Of a stretch of DNA of 64,000 nucleotides, positions 26,012 through 37,209 are shown one piece after another. The translations under genes were made by a program, and so were the position numbers. The first letter of the stretch is position 1. Every line of letters starts with the position of its first letter. Source of the stretch: [Actinobacillus] rossii (GTDB lineage Bacteria > Pseudomonadota > Gammaproteobacteria > Enterobacterales > Pasteurellaceae); contig UFRQ01000003.1 of NCBI GenBank assembly GCA_900444965.1, positions 496,001-560,000 of the forward strand. The letters run 5' to 3'. Under the pieces are notes generated by a model. That model was not told the origin of the DNA. It searched no databases and was given only the letters and a program-made list of their open reading frames with translations.

Positions 26012-26482
26012 TTATAGTTCTGCAACTAATTTATCAATGATATCGTTGTTCGCGGCTTCATCCACAGTACGACCAACAATTTTTTCAGCACCAGCAATAG
26101 CAAGCGATGCCACTTTTACGCGTAATTCTTCTTGAACACGTTTGCGTTCAGATTCCACTTCAGCATAACCTTGTTCTACAATTTTAGCTTTAAGTGCTTC
26201 TGCTTCTACTTTTACTTCTTCAAAAATATCGTTACGACGTTTATTTGCTAAATCAATAATTTTTTGTGCTTCCTCTTTAGCAGCAATAATTTCTTGTTCT
26301 ACTGCGGCTTTAGAATCTGCTTGTTCTTGTTTCGCTTTTTCAGCCGATGCTAACGCGTTTGCAATACCTGCTTGGCGATCTTCAATGGCTTTAATAAGCG
26401 GTGGCCAAACAAATTTCATGCAGAACCATACGAAAATGGCAAATGCAATGAGTTGACCAATTAGTGTTGCATTAATATTCAC
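26012..26482 (-). CDS. atpF: ATP synthase b subunit
   Basis: 156 residues. One N-terminal membrane helix ([20 protein letters not shown]) and then a long charged coiled coil to about 130, the peripheral stalk. Same size as E. coli AtpF. Confidence 0.97.
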   Translation of the reverse strand: MNINATLIGQLIAFAIFVWFCMKFVWPPLIKAIEDRQAGIANALASAEKAKQEQADSKAAVEQEIIAAKEEAQKIIDLANKRRNDIFEEVKVEAEALKAKIVEQGYAEVESERKRVQEELRVKVASLAIAGAEKIVGRTVDEAANNDIIDKLVAEL

Positions 26483-26540
26483 AACGCCCTCCTAAAAGTC
26501 GGTTAAGTTATTCAATGAATAACGGTTAAAAAGACCCGAC

Positions 26541-26840
<300 letters not shown>

Positions 26841-26915
26841 TTAGTTAAAAAATAGTTGTGTGCGTCACCGCACTTTTTATAGTGTTGAATGTACAAAAAC
26901 ATCCGACAAAATTCG

Positions 26916-28099
<1,184 letters not shown>

Positions 28100-28115
28100 G
28101 GATTTTTTCCGTCAA

Positions 28116-28157
28116 CAAAAACGTTTTTGATTATACGCATTGAACTGCCGATTGCAA
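28116..28157 (-). promoter_or_regulatory. Promoter of the atp operon with a 14-base palindrome
   Basis: On the minus strand TTGCAA (28152-28157) and TATAAT (28130-28135) are 16 bases apart. Immediately downstream, over the likely transcription start, lies the perfect palindrome CAAAAACGTTTTTG (28116-28129), like a LacI/PurR-type operator. The regulator is unknown. Confidence 0.6.
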
Positions 28158-28337
28158 CCGTTAACCTACTCAAAATAGGTAAAACTAAACTGTTTTTGAT
28201 TTATGCCAAGTTTCATGTTGAAAATTATGAATATTTTCACAAAAAATTAACACAATGTAAACTATTGTTTTTCATTATTTTTTTACTAAACCAATTCAGT
28301 AATAAATAATTTTATTTAAAAATAAGTGGACTTTTCA

Positions 28338-28973
28338 TTATTTAATCAATACTAAATGACGTTCGCCTTCTAATTCAGGCACACTCAATTTAATGACTTG
28401 CTGAATATTAAATTTAACATCTAATTCTTGCACTTCATCTTCATGATATTGCCCTTTTAACGCATAAAATAACCCATTTTCATTAGGTAAATGATGACAC
28501 CAATCTGTCATATCCTTTAAGCTTGCAAAGGCACGACTTAATACACCATCAAATTGGTGATCGGGGTGAAATTCTTCTACGCGACTCAACACAGGTTCTA
28601 CGTTTGTTAGTCCTAACTCACGAACAGCATTACGAATAAAACTAATTCGTTTACCAAGGCTATCTAACAAGAAAAACTCTTTATCTGGGTTAACAATTGC
28701 TAATGGTAACCCAGGTAAACCTGGGCCTGTTCCTACATCAACAAAACGCATACCTTGTAAGTAAGAACTTACCACAAGACTATCCAAAATATGCTTAACC
28801 AACATTTCCATCGGATCACGCACAGAAGTTAAGTTATAGGTTTTATTCCACTTATTCAGTAACAAAACTAACTTTACTAATTGTGTTTTTTGTTGATCGG
28901 TCAACGAAAGTGCGGTTTGTTTTAGCAAAATTTCTAGTTTTTGGCTTAAATCTGTTTCTAAATTATTCGCCAC
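28338..28973 (-). CDS. rsmG: RsmG, 16S rRNA m7G527 methyltransferase
   Basis: 211 residues, also called GidB. SAM-binding loop [17 protein letters not shown], and [16 protein letters not shown] near the start, both typical. The start is GTG at 28971-28973, overlapping the mnmG stop by 11 bases; no ATG is available before residue 55. Loss of this enzyme gives low-level streptomycin resistance in other bacteria. Co-transcribed with mnmG. Confidence 0.94.
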   Translation of the reverse strand: MANNLETDLSQKLEILLKQTALSLTDQQKTQLVKLVLLLNKWNKTYNLTSVRDPMEMLVKHILDSLVVSSYLQGMRFVDVGTGPGLPGLPLAIVNPDKEFFLLDSLGKRISFIRNAVRELGLTNVEPVLSRVEEFHPDHQFDGVLSRAFASLKDMTDWCHHLPNENGLFYALKGQYHEDEVQELDVKFNIQQVIKLSVPELEGERHLVLIK

Positions 28974-30852
28974 GTTTAAGCATCCCTTGTTTTTTAAGAT
29001 TTACTAACAAAATTGAAATTGCCGCAGGGGTAATACCTGATATACGGCTAGCTTGACCAATACTTACTGGTCGGTGTTGCTCCAATTTTGACCGCACTTC
29101 ATTCGATAAACCAGACACTAATGAATAATCAAAACGTTCAGGAATTGCTGTATTTTCATGGCGTTTTTGCTTTTCAATTTCATCTTGTTGATGCTCAATA
29201 TAACCTTGATATTTAATAGCAATTTCCACTTGTTCAGCCGCTTGTTTATCCTCGAGTGCTGGAGCAAACACAGCCGTTTGAGTTAATTTTTCATAGGTCA
29301 CTTCTGGACGACGCAACAGATCTTCACCGCTCGCTTCACGAATTAGTGGAGTACTTACCAATGCATTAATTACAGTCAAATGCTCTGATTGTGGATGAAT
29401 CCAAATTTGTTTTAAACGCTCACGTTCTTTTTCAATATTTTCCATTTTTTCATTAAAACGTGCCCAACGAGCTTCATCAATTAAACCTAATTCATGAGCA
29501 ATTGGTGTTAAGCGGATATCTGCATTGTCTTCACGTAACAATAAACGATATTCTGCACGAGAGGTAAATACACGGTAAGGTTCTTTTGTACCTAATGTGC
29601 AAAGATCGTCAACTAATACGCCAACATAAGCCTGATCGCGACGAGGAAACCATTGATCTTTTTCTTGTACAAATAAACCTGCGTTAATACCTGCTAACAA
29701 ACCTTGTACTGCAGCTTCTTCATAACCTGTTGTACCATTAATTTGACCAGCAAAGAACAAACCACTAATCGCTTTGGTTTCCAAAGTTGGTTTTAGATCC
29801 CTTGGATCAAAATAATCATATTCAATCGCGTAACCTGGTTTAATAATTCGGGTTTTTTCTAATCCTTTCATAGAATTAACAATACCCATTTGTACATCAA
29901 AAGGTAAGCTGGTTGAAATTCCATTCGGATAAATTTCATTTGAAGTTAAACCTTCAGGCTCAAGATAAATTTGGTGAGAATTACGTTCAGAAAAACGCAT
30001 CACTTTATCTTCAATAGACGGACAATAACGAGGACCAATTCCTTCGATTACCCCAGTGTACATTGGGCTACGATCCAAATTATTACGGATCACTTCGTGA
30101 GTTTGTTCATTCGTATGTGTAATAAAACAAGGAATTTGGCGCGGATGTTGATCCACTGAGCCCATAAAAGAGAATACAGGTAGTTCAGCATCACCATGTT
30201 GTTTTGCTAATACATCAAAATTGATCGTACGCGCATCTAAACGAGGTGGTGTTCCAGTTTTTAAACGATCTACGCGTAAACCTAAATCGCGTAAACGTGC
30301 AGAAAGCATGACAGATGCAGGATCGCCTGCACGTCCACCCTCATAATTTTGTAAACCTATGTGAATTTTACCAGCCAAGAATGTACCAGCAGTCAAAATT
30401 ACGGATTTTGCACGGAATTTTAATCCCATTTTAGTGGCAACACCTGTCACTTGATCTTGCTCAATCAATACATCAGTCACTTCTTGTTGAAAAATATCTA
30501 AATGAGGTTGGTTTTCAAGGGCAATACGCACCGCTTGACGGTAAAGTACACGGTCTGCCTGTGCACGTGTTGCACGTACGGCCGGGCCTTTTGAGCTATT
30601 TAAGGTACGAAATTGAATTCCTGCTTGGTCAGCCGCTGTAGCCATCAAACCACCCATCGCATCAATTTCTTTCACTAAATGCCCTTTTCCAATTCCACCA
30701 ATAGCGGGATTACAAGACATTTGCCCAAGGGTATCGACATTGTGCGTTAAAAGTAAAGTTTTTAGCCCCATACGCGCAGGCGCAAGTGCGGCTTCGGTTC
30801 CAGCGTGACCACCACCGATCACTATTACATCGTAATTTTCTGTGTAAAACAT
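28963..30852 (-). CDS. mnmG: MnmG (GidA), tRNA uridine-34 carboxymethylaminomethyl-modifying FAD enzyme
   Basis: 629 residues. FAD-binding [19 protein letters not shown] at the start, [14 protein letters not shown], and the signature [20 protein letters not shown] with [10 protein letters not shown]. Works with MnmE to modify the wobble uridine of several tRNAs. Next to the origin of replication, as in many gammaproteobacteria. Note that the glycine-rich loop continues APARMG where AAARMG is commoner. Confidence 0.97.
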   Translation of the reverse strand: MFYTENYDVIVIGGGHAGTEAALAPARMGLKTLLLTHNVDTLGQMSCNPAIGGIGKGHLVKEIDAMGGLMATAADQAGIQFRTLNSSKGPAVRATRAQADRVLYRQAVRIALENQPHLDIFQQEVTDVLIEQDQVTGVATKMGLKFRAKSVILTAGTFLAGKIHIGLQNYEGGRAGDPASVMLSARLRDLGLRVDRLKTGTPPRLDARTINFDVLAKQHGDAELPVFSFMGSVDQHPRQIPCFITHTNEQTHEVIRNNLDRSPMYTGVIEGIGPRYCPSIEDKVMRFSERNSHQIYLEPEGLTSNEIYPNGISTSLPFDVQMGIVNSMKGLEKTRIIKPGYAIEYDYFDPRDLKPTLETKAISGLFFAGQINGTTGYEEAAVQGLLAGINAGLFVQEKDQWFPRRDQAYVGVLVDDLCTLGTKEPYRVFTSRAEYRLLLREDNADIRLTPIAHELGLIDEARWARFNEKMENIEKERERLKQIWIHPQSEHLTVINALVSTPLIREASGEDLLRRPEVTYEKLTQTAVFAPALEDKQAAEQVEIAIKYQGYIEHQQDEIEKQKRHENTAIPERFDYSLVSGLSNEVRSKLEQHRPVSIGQASRISGITPAAISILLVNLKKQGMLKRGE

Positions 30853-30879
30853 AATTGCCTTATTAAGTTAAAAAAGGGA

Positions 30880-31270
30880 AGTCAGGATCGCTTTCACCGA
30901 TCGCAGTTTAAGAATAGCCGTACATTCTACTGAAAATTGGCTTTGCTTAAAAGGAAGAATTATATAAATAATGAAATTGGATCAAAAAATGGATAGACGA
31001 GATCCTGTGACTAATAAATAGAGATCTTATTTATATATAAAGATCTAATTATTATTGTTATTAGGATCCACTGATCTTTGTGAAAAAGTGGTTTTTTCAT
31101 AGATAACTAAATAAGTTAGCTTAAAAAAGATCTTGTTTATAAGATAGATCTTTACACTACTAAATCTTGTTTATAAAACCTAAAATTATCCACAACTCAT
31201 TTCAATTTAAATTTTATTCAAGTGTAAAATACAGCTTATAAAGATTTTTTTAGATAAGTTATCCACAGAT
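30880..31270. other. oriC: Chromosomal replication origin, oriC
   Basis: Between mnmG and the next gene lie about 470 bases without coding. Ten GATC sites fall in 30886-31150, far above chance. AT-rich 13-mer-like elements follow GATCT (31022-31065), strikingly like the E. coli L/M/R repeats, including TTATTAGGATCC. Two perfect DnaA boxes TTATCCACA lie at 31186-31194 and 31259-31267, and weaker ones appear as TGTTTATAA (31133-31141 and 31168-31176). The order AT-rich repeats, then boxes, then TTATCCACAGAT is that of E. coli oriC. The neighbour on the far side is not mioC but an SMR gene. Confidence 0.9.
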
Positions 31271-31324
31271 AGAATGAAAAAAATGCGATGATTTTTCACC
31301 GCACTTTTGTATAAAAAATTATCA

Positions 31325-31654
31325 TTACGAGGAATGGGTTGAAAATAGATTGATGACTATTACCCCTATTAATATCAGACCTATACCAATAAAGCCTGCA
31401 AGATCTAATTTTTGACCAAATAAAAAATAACCAATAATAGAAGTAAGTATAATCCCTACGCCCGACCAAACTGCATAGACAATTCCGATTGGTAAGGTTT
31501 TGGTTATAATGGAAAGTAAATAAAGTGAGCAAACAAAAGCAATGATTGCGACTATAGTTGGCAATGGTTTGGTAAATCCTTCACTCGCTTTAATGCAGTT
31601 TGTACCTGTTACTTCTATTATAATAGCAAAACCTAATAACACCCACGGGTTCAT
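31325..31654 (-). CDS. SMR-family (EmrE/QacE-type) small multidrug transporter
   Basis: 109 residues, four membrane helices. The key Glu lies in IIIEVTGTNCIKASEGFT, and the signature AVWSGVGIILTSIIGYFLFG is present. By family it is a proton-coupled exporter of quaternary cations acting as an antiparallel dimer. The ATG overlaps the yheS stop as ATGA, so translation is coupled to yheS, an unusual pairing. Confidence 0.92.
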   Translation of the reverse strand: MNPWVLLGFAIIIEVTGTNCIKASEGFTKPLPTIVAIIAFVCSLYLLSIITKTLPIGIVYAVWSGVGIILTSIIGYFLFGQKLDLAGFIGIGLILIGVIVINLFSTHSS

Positions 31655-33594
31655 TCTTGCGCTCCTAAAATTTGTTCCAATTGATCCTGCGCATCAAGCC
31701 AATCCATTTCAACTTGTTCCAAAGCTTGTTTAGTTTTTACTTGATCTGCTAAAAGTGCGGTTAATTTTTCTTTATTTTCTGTTTCATAAATTGCATTATC
31801 AGAAAGCAGGTTTTCAATTTCAGCTAATTGAGCAGATAACTTTTCCATTTGGTTTTCAAATTGAGTAATTTGTTTCCGCAATGGTGCGGTTTGTTGACGT
31901 AATTCTGCTTCGCGACGTTTTTGTTCTTTACGATAACCACTTGAATTTTCATTATCTGCTTTTAAAACATCATCATTTTTCACTGCACTTTTTTGTTCAT
32001 TGCGTTGTTGTGCATTGTCGTTATTTAACCATTTGGCATAATCATCCAAATCCCCATGGAATTCTTCTACTTGTTTATCGTGTACAAGATAAAATTCTTC
32101 TACTGTATTACGTAACAAATGGCGATCATGAGAAACCACTACCAAGGATCCTTGATAATCTACCAAGGCTTCTGTTAAGGCTTGACGCATATCGAGATCC
32201 AAATGGTTAGTTGGTTCATCAAGCAATAGTAAATTCGGACGCTGCCAAACGATCAACGCTAACACCAAACGTGCTTTTTCGCCGCCAGAAAAGTGTTTAA
32301 CAGGATCATTGACTTTATCGCCGTGAAAATCAAAACTACCTAAATAATTGCGTAACTCTTGCTCGGTTTGTTGTGGAGAGAGTTTTTGCAAATGCCAAAT
32401 GGCGCTTTCTTCTGCACGTAAGGTATCTAATTGATGTTGAGCAAAATAACCGAGTTGAACCCCTTTTGCCAGTTGAACTATTCCCGAAAGTGCGGTCAAT
32501 TCTTGGGCTAAAAGTTTTATTAAGGTAGATTTACCTGCGCCATTTTTACCCAATAATCCAATGCGTGAACCAGGTACTAAATTGAGTTTGATTTTAGATA
32601 AAATTTCTACCGCACTTTCGCCTATTCCATATCCAGCGCTAGCTTTATCAATCATCACCAAGGGATTTGGTAAAGATAACGGTTCATGGAAAGAAAAGGT
32701 AAAAGGATTATCCACGTGGGCAGGTGCAATCAGTTCCATTCGTTCTAAGGCTTTCATACGACTTTGAGCTTGTTTGGCTTTAGTGGCTTTGGCTTTAAAA
32801 CGGTCGATATATTTTTGTAAATGAGCAATTTTTTCTTGTTGTTGACGGAAAAGTGCGGTCTGTTGTGACAATTTTTCTGCACGTTGTAATTCAAAACTCG
32901 AATAATCGCCAGTGTATTCATTGAGTTTCTGATTTTCGATATGAATAATTTTATTTACGATAGGATCGAGAAAATCACGGTCATGGGAAATTAATACCAA
33001 TGTCCCTTGATATTGTACCAACCAACGTTCCAACCAAATAACGGCATCTAAGTCCAGATGGTTAGTGGGTTCGTCTAACAATAGCAAATCCGAAGGACAA
33101 AGTAAGGCCTGTGCTAAATTCAAACGCATCCGCCAACCGCCCGAAAATGATTTAACAGGATGTGAAAGTTTTTCTTGTGAAAAACCTAATCCATGCAATA
33201 ACGCCGCTGCGCGAGATTGAATTGTCCAAGCATCGATCACATCAAGTTGTCCATGAATTTGAGCAATAGTATGGCCATCATTCTGTTGATTGGCTTGTTC
33301 TAATTTTTGTTGTAAATGGGTATAAGTGCGGTCGCCTTCAATCACATAATCTAAGGCAGAAATATCTAGTGCAGGTGTTTCTTGATTGACCCAAGACACA
33401 GACCAGTTTAATGGGTAATTAACGCCACCCCCTTCAGGTTGCATTTCTTGTTTAAGTAAGGAAAACAGTGATGATTTGCCACAGCCATTCTTTCCTACTA
33501 ATCCCACTTTTTGCTTAGGATTTATAGTCGCGTTAGCATTTTCGAGAAGTAAGTTTTGACCGCGTTTTAAGGATAAATTAGAGAATAAAATCAT
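31651..33594 (-). CDS. yheS: YheS, ABC-F family ATPase
   Basis: 647 residues with two ABC domains and no membrane segment. First: Walker A GLVGKNGCGKSS, signature SFSGGWRMRLNLAQALL, Walker B LLLLDEPTNHLD. Second: GLLGKNGAGKST, HFSGGEKARLVLALIVW, LLLLDEPTNHLD. The linker between them and a C-terminal coiled coil (LRQQTAPLRKQITQFENQME) are typical. ABC-F proteins bind the ribosome exit site and relieve stalling. I chose the ATG at 33594 (MILFSNLSLKRG); ten earlier codons look like promoter DNA. Confidence 0.93.
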   Translation of the reverse strand: MILFSNLSLKRGQNLLLENANATINPKQKVGLVGKNGCGKSSLFSLLKQEMQPEGGGVNYPLNWSVSWVNQETPALDISALDYVIEGDRTYTHLQQKLEQANQQNDGHTIAQIHGQLDVIDAWTIQSRAAALLHGLGFSQEKLSHPVKSFSGGWRMRLNLAQALLCPSDLLLLDEPTNHLDLDAVIWLERWLVQYQGTLVLISHDRDFLDPIVNKIIHIENQKLNEYTGDYSSFELQRAEKLSQQTALFRQQQEKIAHLQKYIDRFKAKATKAKQAQSRMKALERMELIAPAHVDNPFTFSFHEPLSLPNPLVMIDKASAGYGIGESAVEILSKIKLNLVPGSRIGLLGKNGAGKSTLIKLLAQELTALSGIVQLAKGVQLGYFAQHQLDTLRAEESAIWHLQKLSPQQTEQELRNYLGSFDFHGDKVNDPVKHFSGGEKARLVLALIVWQRPNLLLLDEPTNHLDLDMRQALTEALVDYQGSLVVVSHDRHLLRNTVEEFYLVHDKQVEEFHGDLDDYAKWLNNDNAQQRNEQKSAVKNDDVLKADNENSSGYRKEQKRREAELRQQTAPLRKQITQFENQMEKLSAQLAEIENLLSDNAIYETENKEKLTALLADQVKTKQALEQVEMDWLDAQDQLEQILGAQE

Positions 33595-33651
33595 AAATTT
33601 GTGTATAATGGGGATTATTCCCATATTTTCCTATTTTTTGGTGATTTTGCA

Positions 33652-34266
33652 ATGTTTGATTCATTAATGGTGCAATTTGTTGTACTTTGGGCTGTTATTG
33701 ACCCTATTGGCTCTATTCCTGTTTATTTAACAAAAACAATCCCTTTATCAGAAGATGATCGTCGTAAGGTTGCATTAAAATCAGTTATTATCGCAGCAGG
33801 TATTTTGTTATTTTTCTTAGTTGTTGCACAAGGCTTATTTGAAGCAATGCAAATTCCGTTGAGTGCATTTCAAATTGCAGGTGGTTTGGTATTGTTTATT
33901 TTTGCGTTGACGATGATTTTTGGGGAAAGTAAGCCTGAACACGAAATAAAAATGAATACGAATATTAATGAATTAGCCGTTTATCCTCTTGCAGTTCCGT
34001 CAATTGCTTCACCAGGAGCTATGATGGCAATTGTATTATTAACTGATAATCATCGTTTTAGTTTTAGTGATCAAATTATAACGACATTAATTATGTTGTC
34101 AGTATTATTGATTACTTATTTATTATTTTTAGTAGCAAATCGAATTCAAAAGTTAATTGGTAACACCGGTGCGGCAGTAATTAGCCGAGTTATGGGGTTA
34201 ATTTTGGCGGCAGTTGCAGTAAATAATATACTTATGGGATTCCACGATTACTTTATTCAGAAATAA
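33652..34266 (+). CDS. MarC-family membrane protein
   Basis: 204 residues, six membrane helices. Family patterns: LWAVIDPIGSIPVYLTKTIP, FQIAGGLVLFIFALTMIFG and VYPLAVPSIASPGAMMAIVL. The function of MarC/YhgN proteins is not established despite the old multiple-antibiotic-resistance name. Start MFDSLMVQF at 33652 is preferred to 33601 because the earlier part lies in the yheS promoter region and is not hydrophobic. A hairpin ATGGG/CCCAT lies in the leader at 33607-33623. Confidence 0.85.
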   Translation: MFDSLMVQFVVLWAVIDPIGSIPVYLTKTIPLSEDDRRKVALKSVIIAAGILLFFLVVAQGLFEAMQIPLSAFQIAGGLVLFIFALTMIFGESKPEHEIKMNTNINELAVYPLAVPSIASPGAMMAIVLLTDNHRFSFSDQIITTLIMLSVLLITYLLFLVANRIQKLIGNTGAAVISRVMGLILAAVAVNNILMGFHDYFIQK

Positions 34267-34270
34267 GTTT

Positions 34271-34328
34271 AAAAAAATAAAAGTGCGGTTAAAAATTGTT
34301 TTATTTTTAACCGCACTTTTATTTTTTT
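34271..34328 (+). terminator. Inverted uptake-sequence pair with 26-base stem
   Basis: The segment 34271-34296 is perfectly complementary to 34303-34328, with the uptake cores AAGTGCGGT and ACCGCACTT inside and a 6-base loop. Ends marC. Confidence 0.85.
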
Positions 34329-34338
34329 ATTATAAATT

Positions 34339-34354
34339 TGTGACTTTTATCACA
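34339..34354. promoter_or_regulatory. CRP site upstream of glpT
   Basis: TGTGA-CTTTTA-TCACA, a perfect match to TGTGA-N6-TCACA, 123 bases before glpT. Indicates cAMP-CRP activation of glycerol-3-phosphate uptake. Confidence 0.85.
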
Positions 34355-34476
34355 ATTCCTTATAAATGAATTTTGTGAAAAAATTTTTTTGCAATATATT
34401 ACTCACTGCAAATACAGCGGTTTAAGTTTTTATAGAAAAGCTTAAGTGTAAAATTTTTATGATCTAGGAGTGTATT

Positions 34477-35922
34477 ATGTTTGGTCCTTTTAAACCAGCT
34501 CCGCACATTGCAGAGTTACCTGCGGACAAAATTGATGCAAGATATAAATTCTTGCGCTGGCAAGTTTTTGCGGGGATTTTCTTTGGTTATGCGGCTTATT
34601 ACTTTGTACGTGCAAACTTTGACTTGGCACAAAAAGGGTTAATTGAAGCTGGTATGTATAATAAAGCTGAACTAGGTATTATTGGTACTGGTGCAGGTTT
34701 AGCTTATGGTCTTTCTAAATTCGTGATGGCAGGGATGTCTGACCGTTCTAACCCGAAAGTCTTCTTACCATTTGGTTTGTTACTTTCAGGTCTTTGTATG
34801 ACGATGATGGGTTTAATGCCTTGGGCAACATCAGGCATTGCGGTGATGTTCGTGATGATTTTCTTAAATGGTTGGTTCCAAGGTATGGGGTGGCCGCCAT
34901 GCGGACGTACGATGGTTCACTGGTGGTCTAAATCTGAACGCGGTACTATCGTGTCTATTTGGAACTGTGCACACAACGTGGGTGGTATGGTACCAGGTGC
35001 GATGGTGTTATTAGCATCTGCAATTTATTTTAGTGAAACAGGTGTTCAAGCGACAGCAAAAGATGTATGGCAACAAGCGTTATACTATCCAGGTATTGCT
35101 GCTATGATCGCTGCAATTCCAGTGTATTTTGTAATGAAAGATACACCACAATCTTGTGGTTTGCCACCAGTTGAAAAATGGCGTAATGATTACCCAGATG
35201 ACTATAATGAAGAAACTTATGAACACGATTTATCAACAAAAGAAATCTTCATTAATTATGTGTTGAAAAACAAATTGTTATGGTATATCGCAATCGCTAA
35301 CGTATTCGTTTATTTAATTCGCTACGGTGTATTAAAATGGTCACCTGTTTACCTTGGTGAAGTTAAACACTTTAATATTAAAGGTAGTGCTTGGGCATAT
35401 ACTATTTATGAATTAGCTGCAATTCCAGGTACATTGATCTGTGGTTGGGTATCTGACAAAGTATTCAAAGGTAAACGTGGTTTAACTGGTTTCATCTTTA
35501 TGATTCTTACTACCCTTGCTGTATTTGCATTGTGGAAAAACCCAGCAACACCTGAAGCTGAACTTGCACAATACGCAGGCCGTCCATTCTATGAAAACCC
35601 ATATCAATTAATGGATTTCATTTTGATGACTACAGTTGGTTTCTTAATTTATGGTCCTGTTATGCTTATCGGTTTACATGCTCTTGAGTTAGCACCGAAA
35701 AAAGCAGCGGGTACATCAGCAGGTTTCACCGGTTTATTTGGTTATCTTGGTGGTACAGTTTCTGCATCAGCCGTTGTTGGTTGGGCAGCAGAACACTACG
35801 GCTGGGACGGTGGTTTCTATGTCATGATTACCGGCGGTGTGTTATCTGTTATCTTGATGCTTATTGTTATGCTTGAAGAAGGTAAACATAAAGCAAAATT
35901 AGGTGACCATTACGGTAAATAA
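34477..35922 (+). CDS. glpT: GlpT, glycerol-3-phosphate:phosphate antiporter
   Basis: 481 residues, twelve membrane helices of the major facilitator superfamily. The N-terminus [20 protein letters not shown] and the organophosphate-antiporter region [20 protein letters not shown] are characteristic. Brings in glycerol-3-phosphate in exchange for phosphate; also the usual entry route of fosfomycin. Upstream CRP site, TAGGAG ribosome site. First gene of a glpT-glpQ unit. Confidence 0.96.
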   Translation: MFGPFKPAPHIAELPADKIDARYKFLRWQVFAGIFFGYAAYYFVRANFDLAQKGLIEAGMYNKAELGIIGTGAGLAYGLSKFVMAGMSDRSNPKVFLPFGLLLSGLCMTMMGLMPWATSGIAVMFVMIFLNGWFQGMGWPPCGRTMVHWWSKSERGTIVSIWNCAHNVGGMVPGAMVLLASAIYFSETGVQATAKDVWQQALYYPGIAAMIAAIPVYFVMKDTPQSCGLPPVEKWRNDYPDDYNEETYEHDLSTKEIFINYVLKNKLLWYIAIANVFVYLIRYGVLKWSPVYLGEVKHFNIKGSAWAYTIYELAAIPGTLICGWVSDKVFKGKRGLTGFIFMILTTLAVFALWKNPATPEAELAQYAGRPFYENPYQLMDFILMTTVGFLIYGPVMLIGLHALELAPKKAAGTSAGFTGLFGYLGGTVSASAVVGWAAEHYGWDGGFYVMITGGVLSVILMLIVMLEEGKHKAKLGDHYGK

Positions 35923-35934
35923 TTCTTAAATAAT

Positions 35935-35962
35935 AGGTGGGCTAAATGTCCGCCTTTATTTT
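35935..35962 (+). terminator. Hairpin between glpT and glpQ
   Basis: AGGTGGGC-TAAAT-GTCCGCCT, with two wobble pairs, followed by TTATTTT. Possibly a partial terminator that lowers glpQ expression. Confidence 0.45.
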
Positions 35963-36005
35963 AAAAAGGTAATAACTGTACTTTTCATTGAAAAAGGAGA
36001 TTTTT

Positions 36006-37085
36006 ATGAAATTAAAAACTGTATTAACAATGGTAGCATTAGCCACAATTACAGCCTGTTCAAACCAAGCACAAGTACAACAAATGAATAATAAAGATAA
36101 AATTGTCATTGCTCATCGCGGTGCGAGTGGTTATCTTCCAGAACATACTTTAGAAAGTAAAGCATTAGCTTTTGGTCAAAAAGCCGATTATTTAGAACAA
36201 GATTTGGCGATGACCAAAGATAACAAATTAATTGTTATTCATGATCATTTTTTAGATGGTTTAACTGATGTAGCGAAAAAATTTCCAAAACGTGCACGTA
36301 AAGATGGACGTTTTTATGTAGCTGATTTTACTTTAAAAGAAATTAAAACCCTTGAAATGACAGAAAACTTTAAAGTAGAAAATGGTAAACAAGTTCAGGT
36401 TTATCCAAACCGTTTCCCAATATGGAAATCCCACTTTACTATCCATACTTTTGAAGAAGAACTTGAATTTATTCAAGGCTTAGAAAAATCAACAGGTAAG
36501 AAAATTGGTATTTATCCTGAAATCAAAGCCCCTTGGTTACACCATCAAGAAGGCAAAGATATTGCATTAGAAACCTTAAAAGTGTTGAAAAAATATGGTT
36601 ATGACAGTAAGGATGATTTAGTTTACTTACAAACTTTTGACTTCAATGAACTTAAACGTATTAAAACAGAATTATTACCGAAACTTGGTATGGATCTCAA
36701 ACTTGTTCAGTTAGTGGCATATACAGATTGGCACGAAACTGAAGAAAAAGACGCGAAAGGTCAATGGGTAAATTACAATTACGATTGGATGTTTAAAGAC
36801 GGTGCAATGGCAGAAGTGGCTAAATATGCTGATGGCGTAGGCCCTGGTTGGTATATGTTAGTGGATGATAAAAATTCTAAACTAGGTGATGTTAAATACA
36901 CACCAATGGTGAAAGATATTGCTAAAAATAAATTAGAATTACATCCATATACTGTGCGTAAAGATGCGTTACCCGCATTCTTTACTGATGTGAACCAAAT
37001 GTATGATGCATTATTAAATAAAGCTGGTGCAACAGGTATCTTTACCGATTTCCCTGATACAGCAGTGGAATTTTTGAAAAAGTAA
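36006..37085 (+). CDS. glpQ: GlpQ / protein D, glycerophosphodiester phosphodiesterase lipoprotein
   Basis: 359 residues. Lipoprotein signal MKLKTVLTMVALATITAC with the lipidated Cys18. The GDPD active site is clear: IVIAHRGASGYLPEHTLESK, LEQDLAMTKDNKLIVIHDHF, and IGIYPEIKAPW. It frees glycerol-3-phosphate from glycerophosphodiesters and, in H. influenzae, supplies choline for lipooligosaccharide; the H. influenzae homologue is the vaccine antigen protein D. The mature N-terminus and many positions differ from the H. influenzae sequence I remember. AAAGGAGA at 35993-36000 fixes the start. Confidence 0.95.
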   Translation: MKLKTVLTMVALATITACSNQAQVQQMNNKDKIVIAHRGASGYLPEHTLESKALAFGQKADYLEQDLAMTKDNKLIVIHDHFLDGLTDVAKKFPKRARKDGRFYVADFTLKEIKTLEMTENFKVENGKQVQVYPNRFPIWKSHFTIHTFEEELEFIQGLEKSTGKKIGIYPEIKAPWLHHQEGKDIALETLKVLKKYGYDSKDDLVYLQTFDFNELKRIKTELLPKLGMDLKLVQLVAYTDWHETEEKDAKGQWVNYNYDWMFKDGAMAEVAKYADGVGPGWYMLVDDKNSKLGDVKYTPMVKDIAKNKLELHPYTVRKDALPAFFTDVNQMYDALLNKAGATGIFTDFPDTAVEFLKK

Positions 37086-37119
37086 ATAAGGAAATATAAT
37101 ATTCCTAAATCAACTTCTT

Positions 37120-37163
37120 AAAGTGCGGTCAAAAATGCATTGTTTTTTGACCGCACTTTTTTT
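37120..37163 (+). terminator. Inverted uptake-sequence pair, terminator of glpQ
   Basis: AAAGTGCGGTCAAAAA (37120-37135) pairs with TTTTTTGACCGCACTTT (37143-37159) followed by more T. Confidence 0.85.
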
Positions 37164-37168
37164 AAAAT

Positions 37169-37196
37169 TATGTTATATATTTAAGTATATAACGAT
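37169..37196. promoter_or_regulatory. ModE-like operator upstream of the metal-uptake operon
   Basis: A perfect inverted repeat GTTATATA (37172-37179) / TATATAAC (37186-37193) with a 6-base spacer. It fits the ModE binding pattern ATCGnTATATA-N6-TATATAnCGAT, as I recall it, at 17 of 20 fixed positions; the right half TATATAACGAT is exact. It lies 14 bases before the first gene, so ModE with molybdate would repress. Confidence 0.7.
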
Positions 37197-37209
37197 TTTA
37201 AGTTTATTT

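Noticed and set aside
37123..37209. Longer binding-protein start at 37123.
   Set aside because: The added codons lie in the glpQ terminator hairpin and the ModE-like operator; the ATG at 37210 begins a proper Tat signal.
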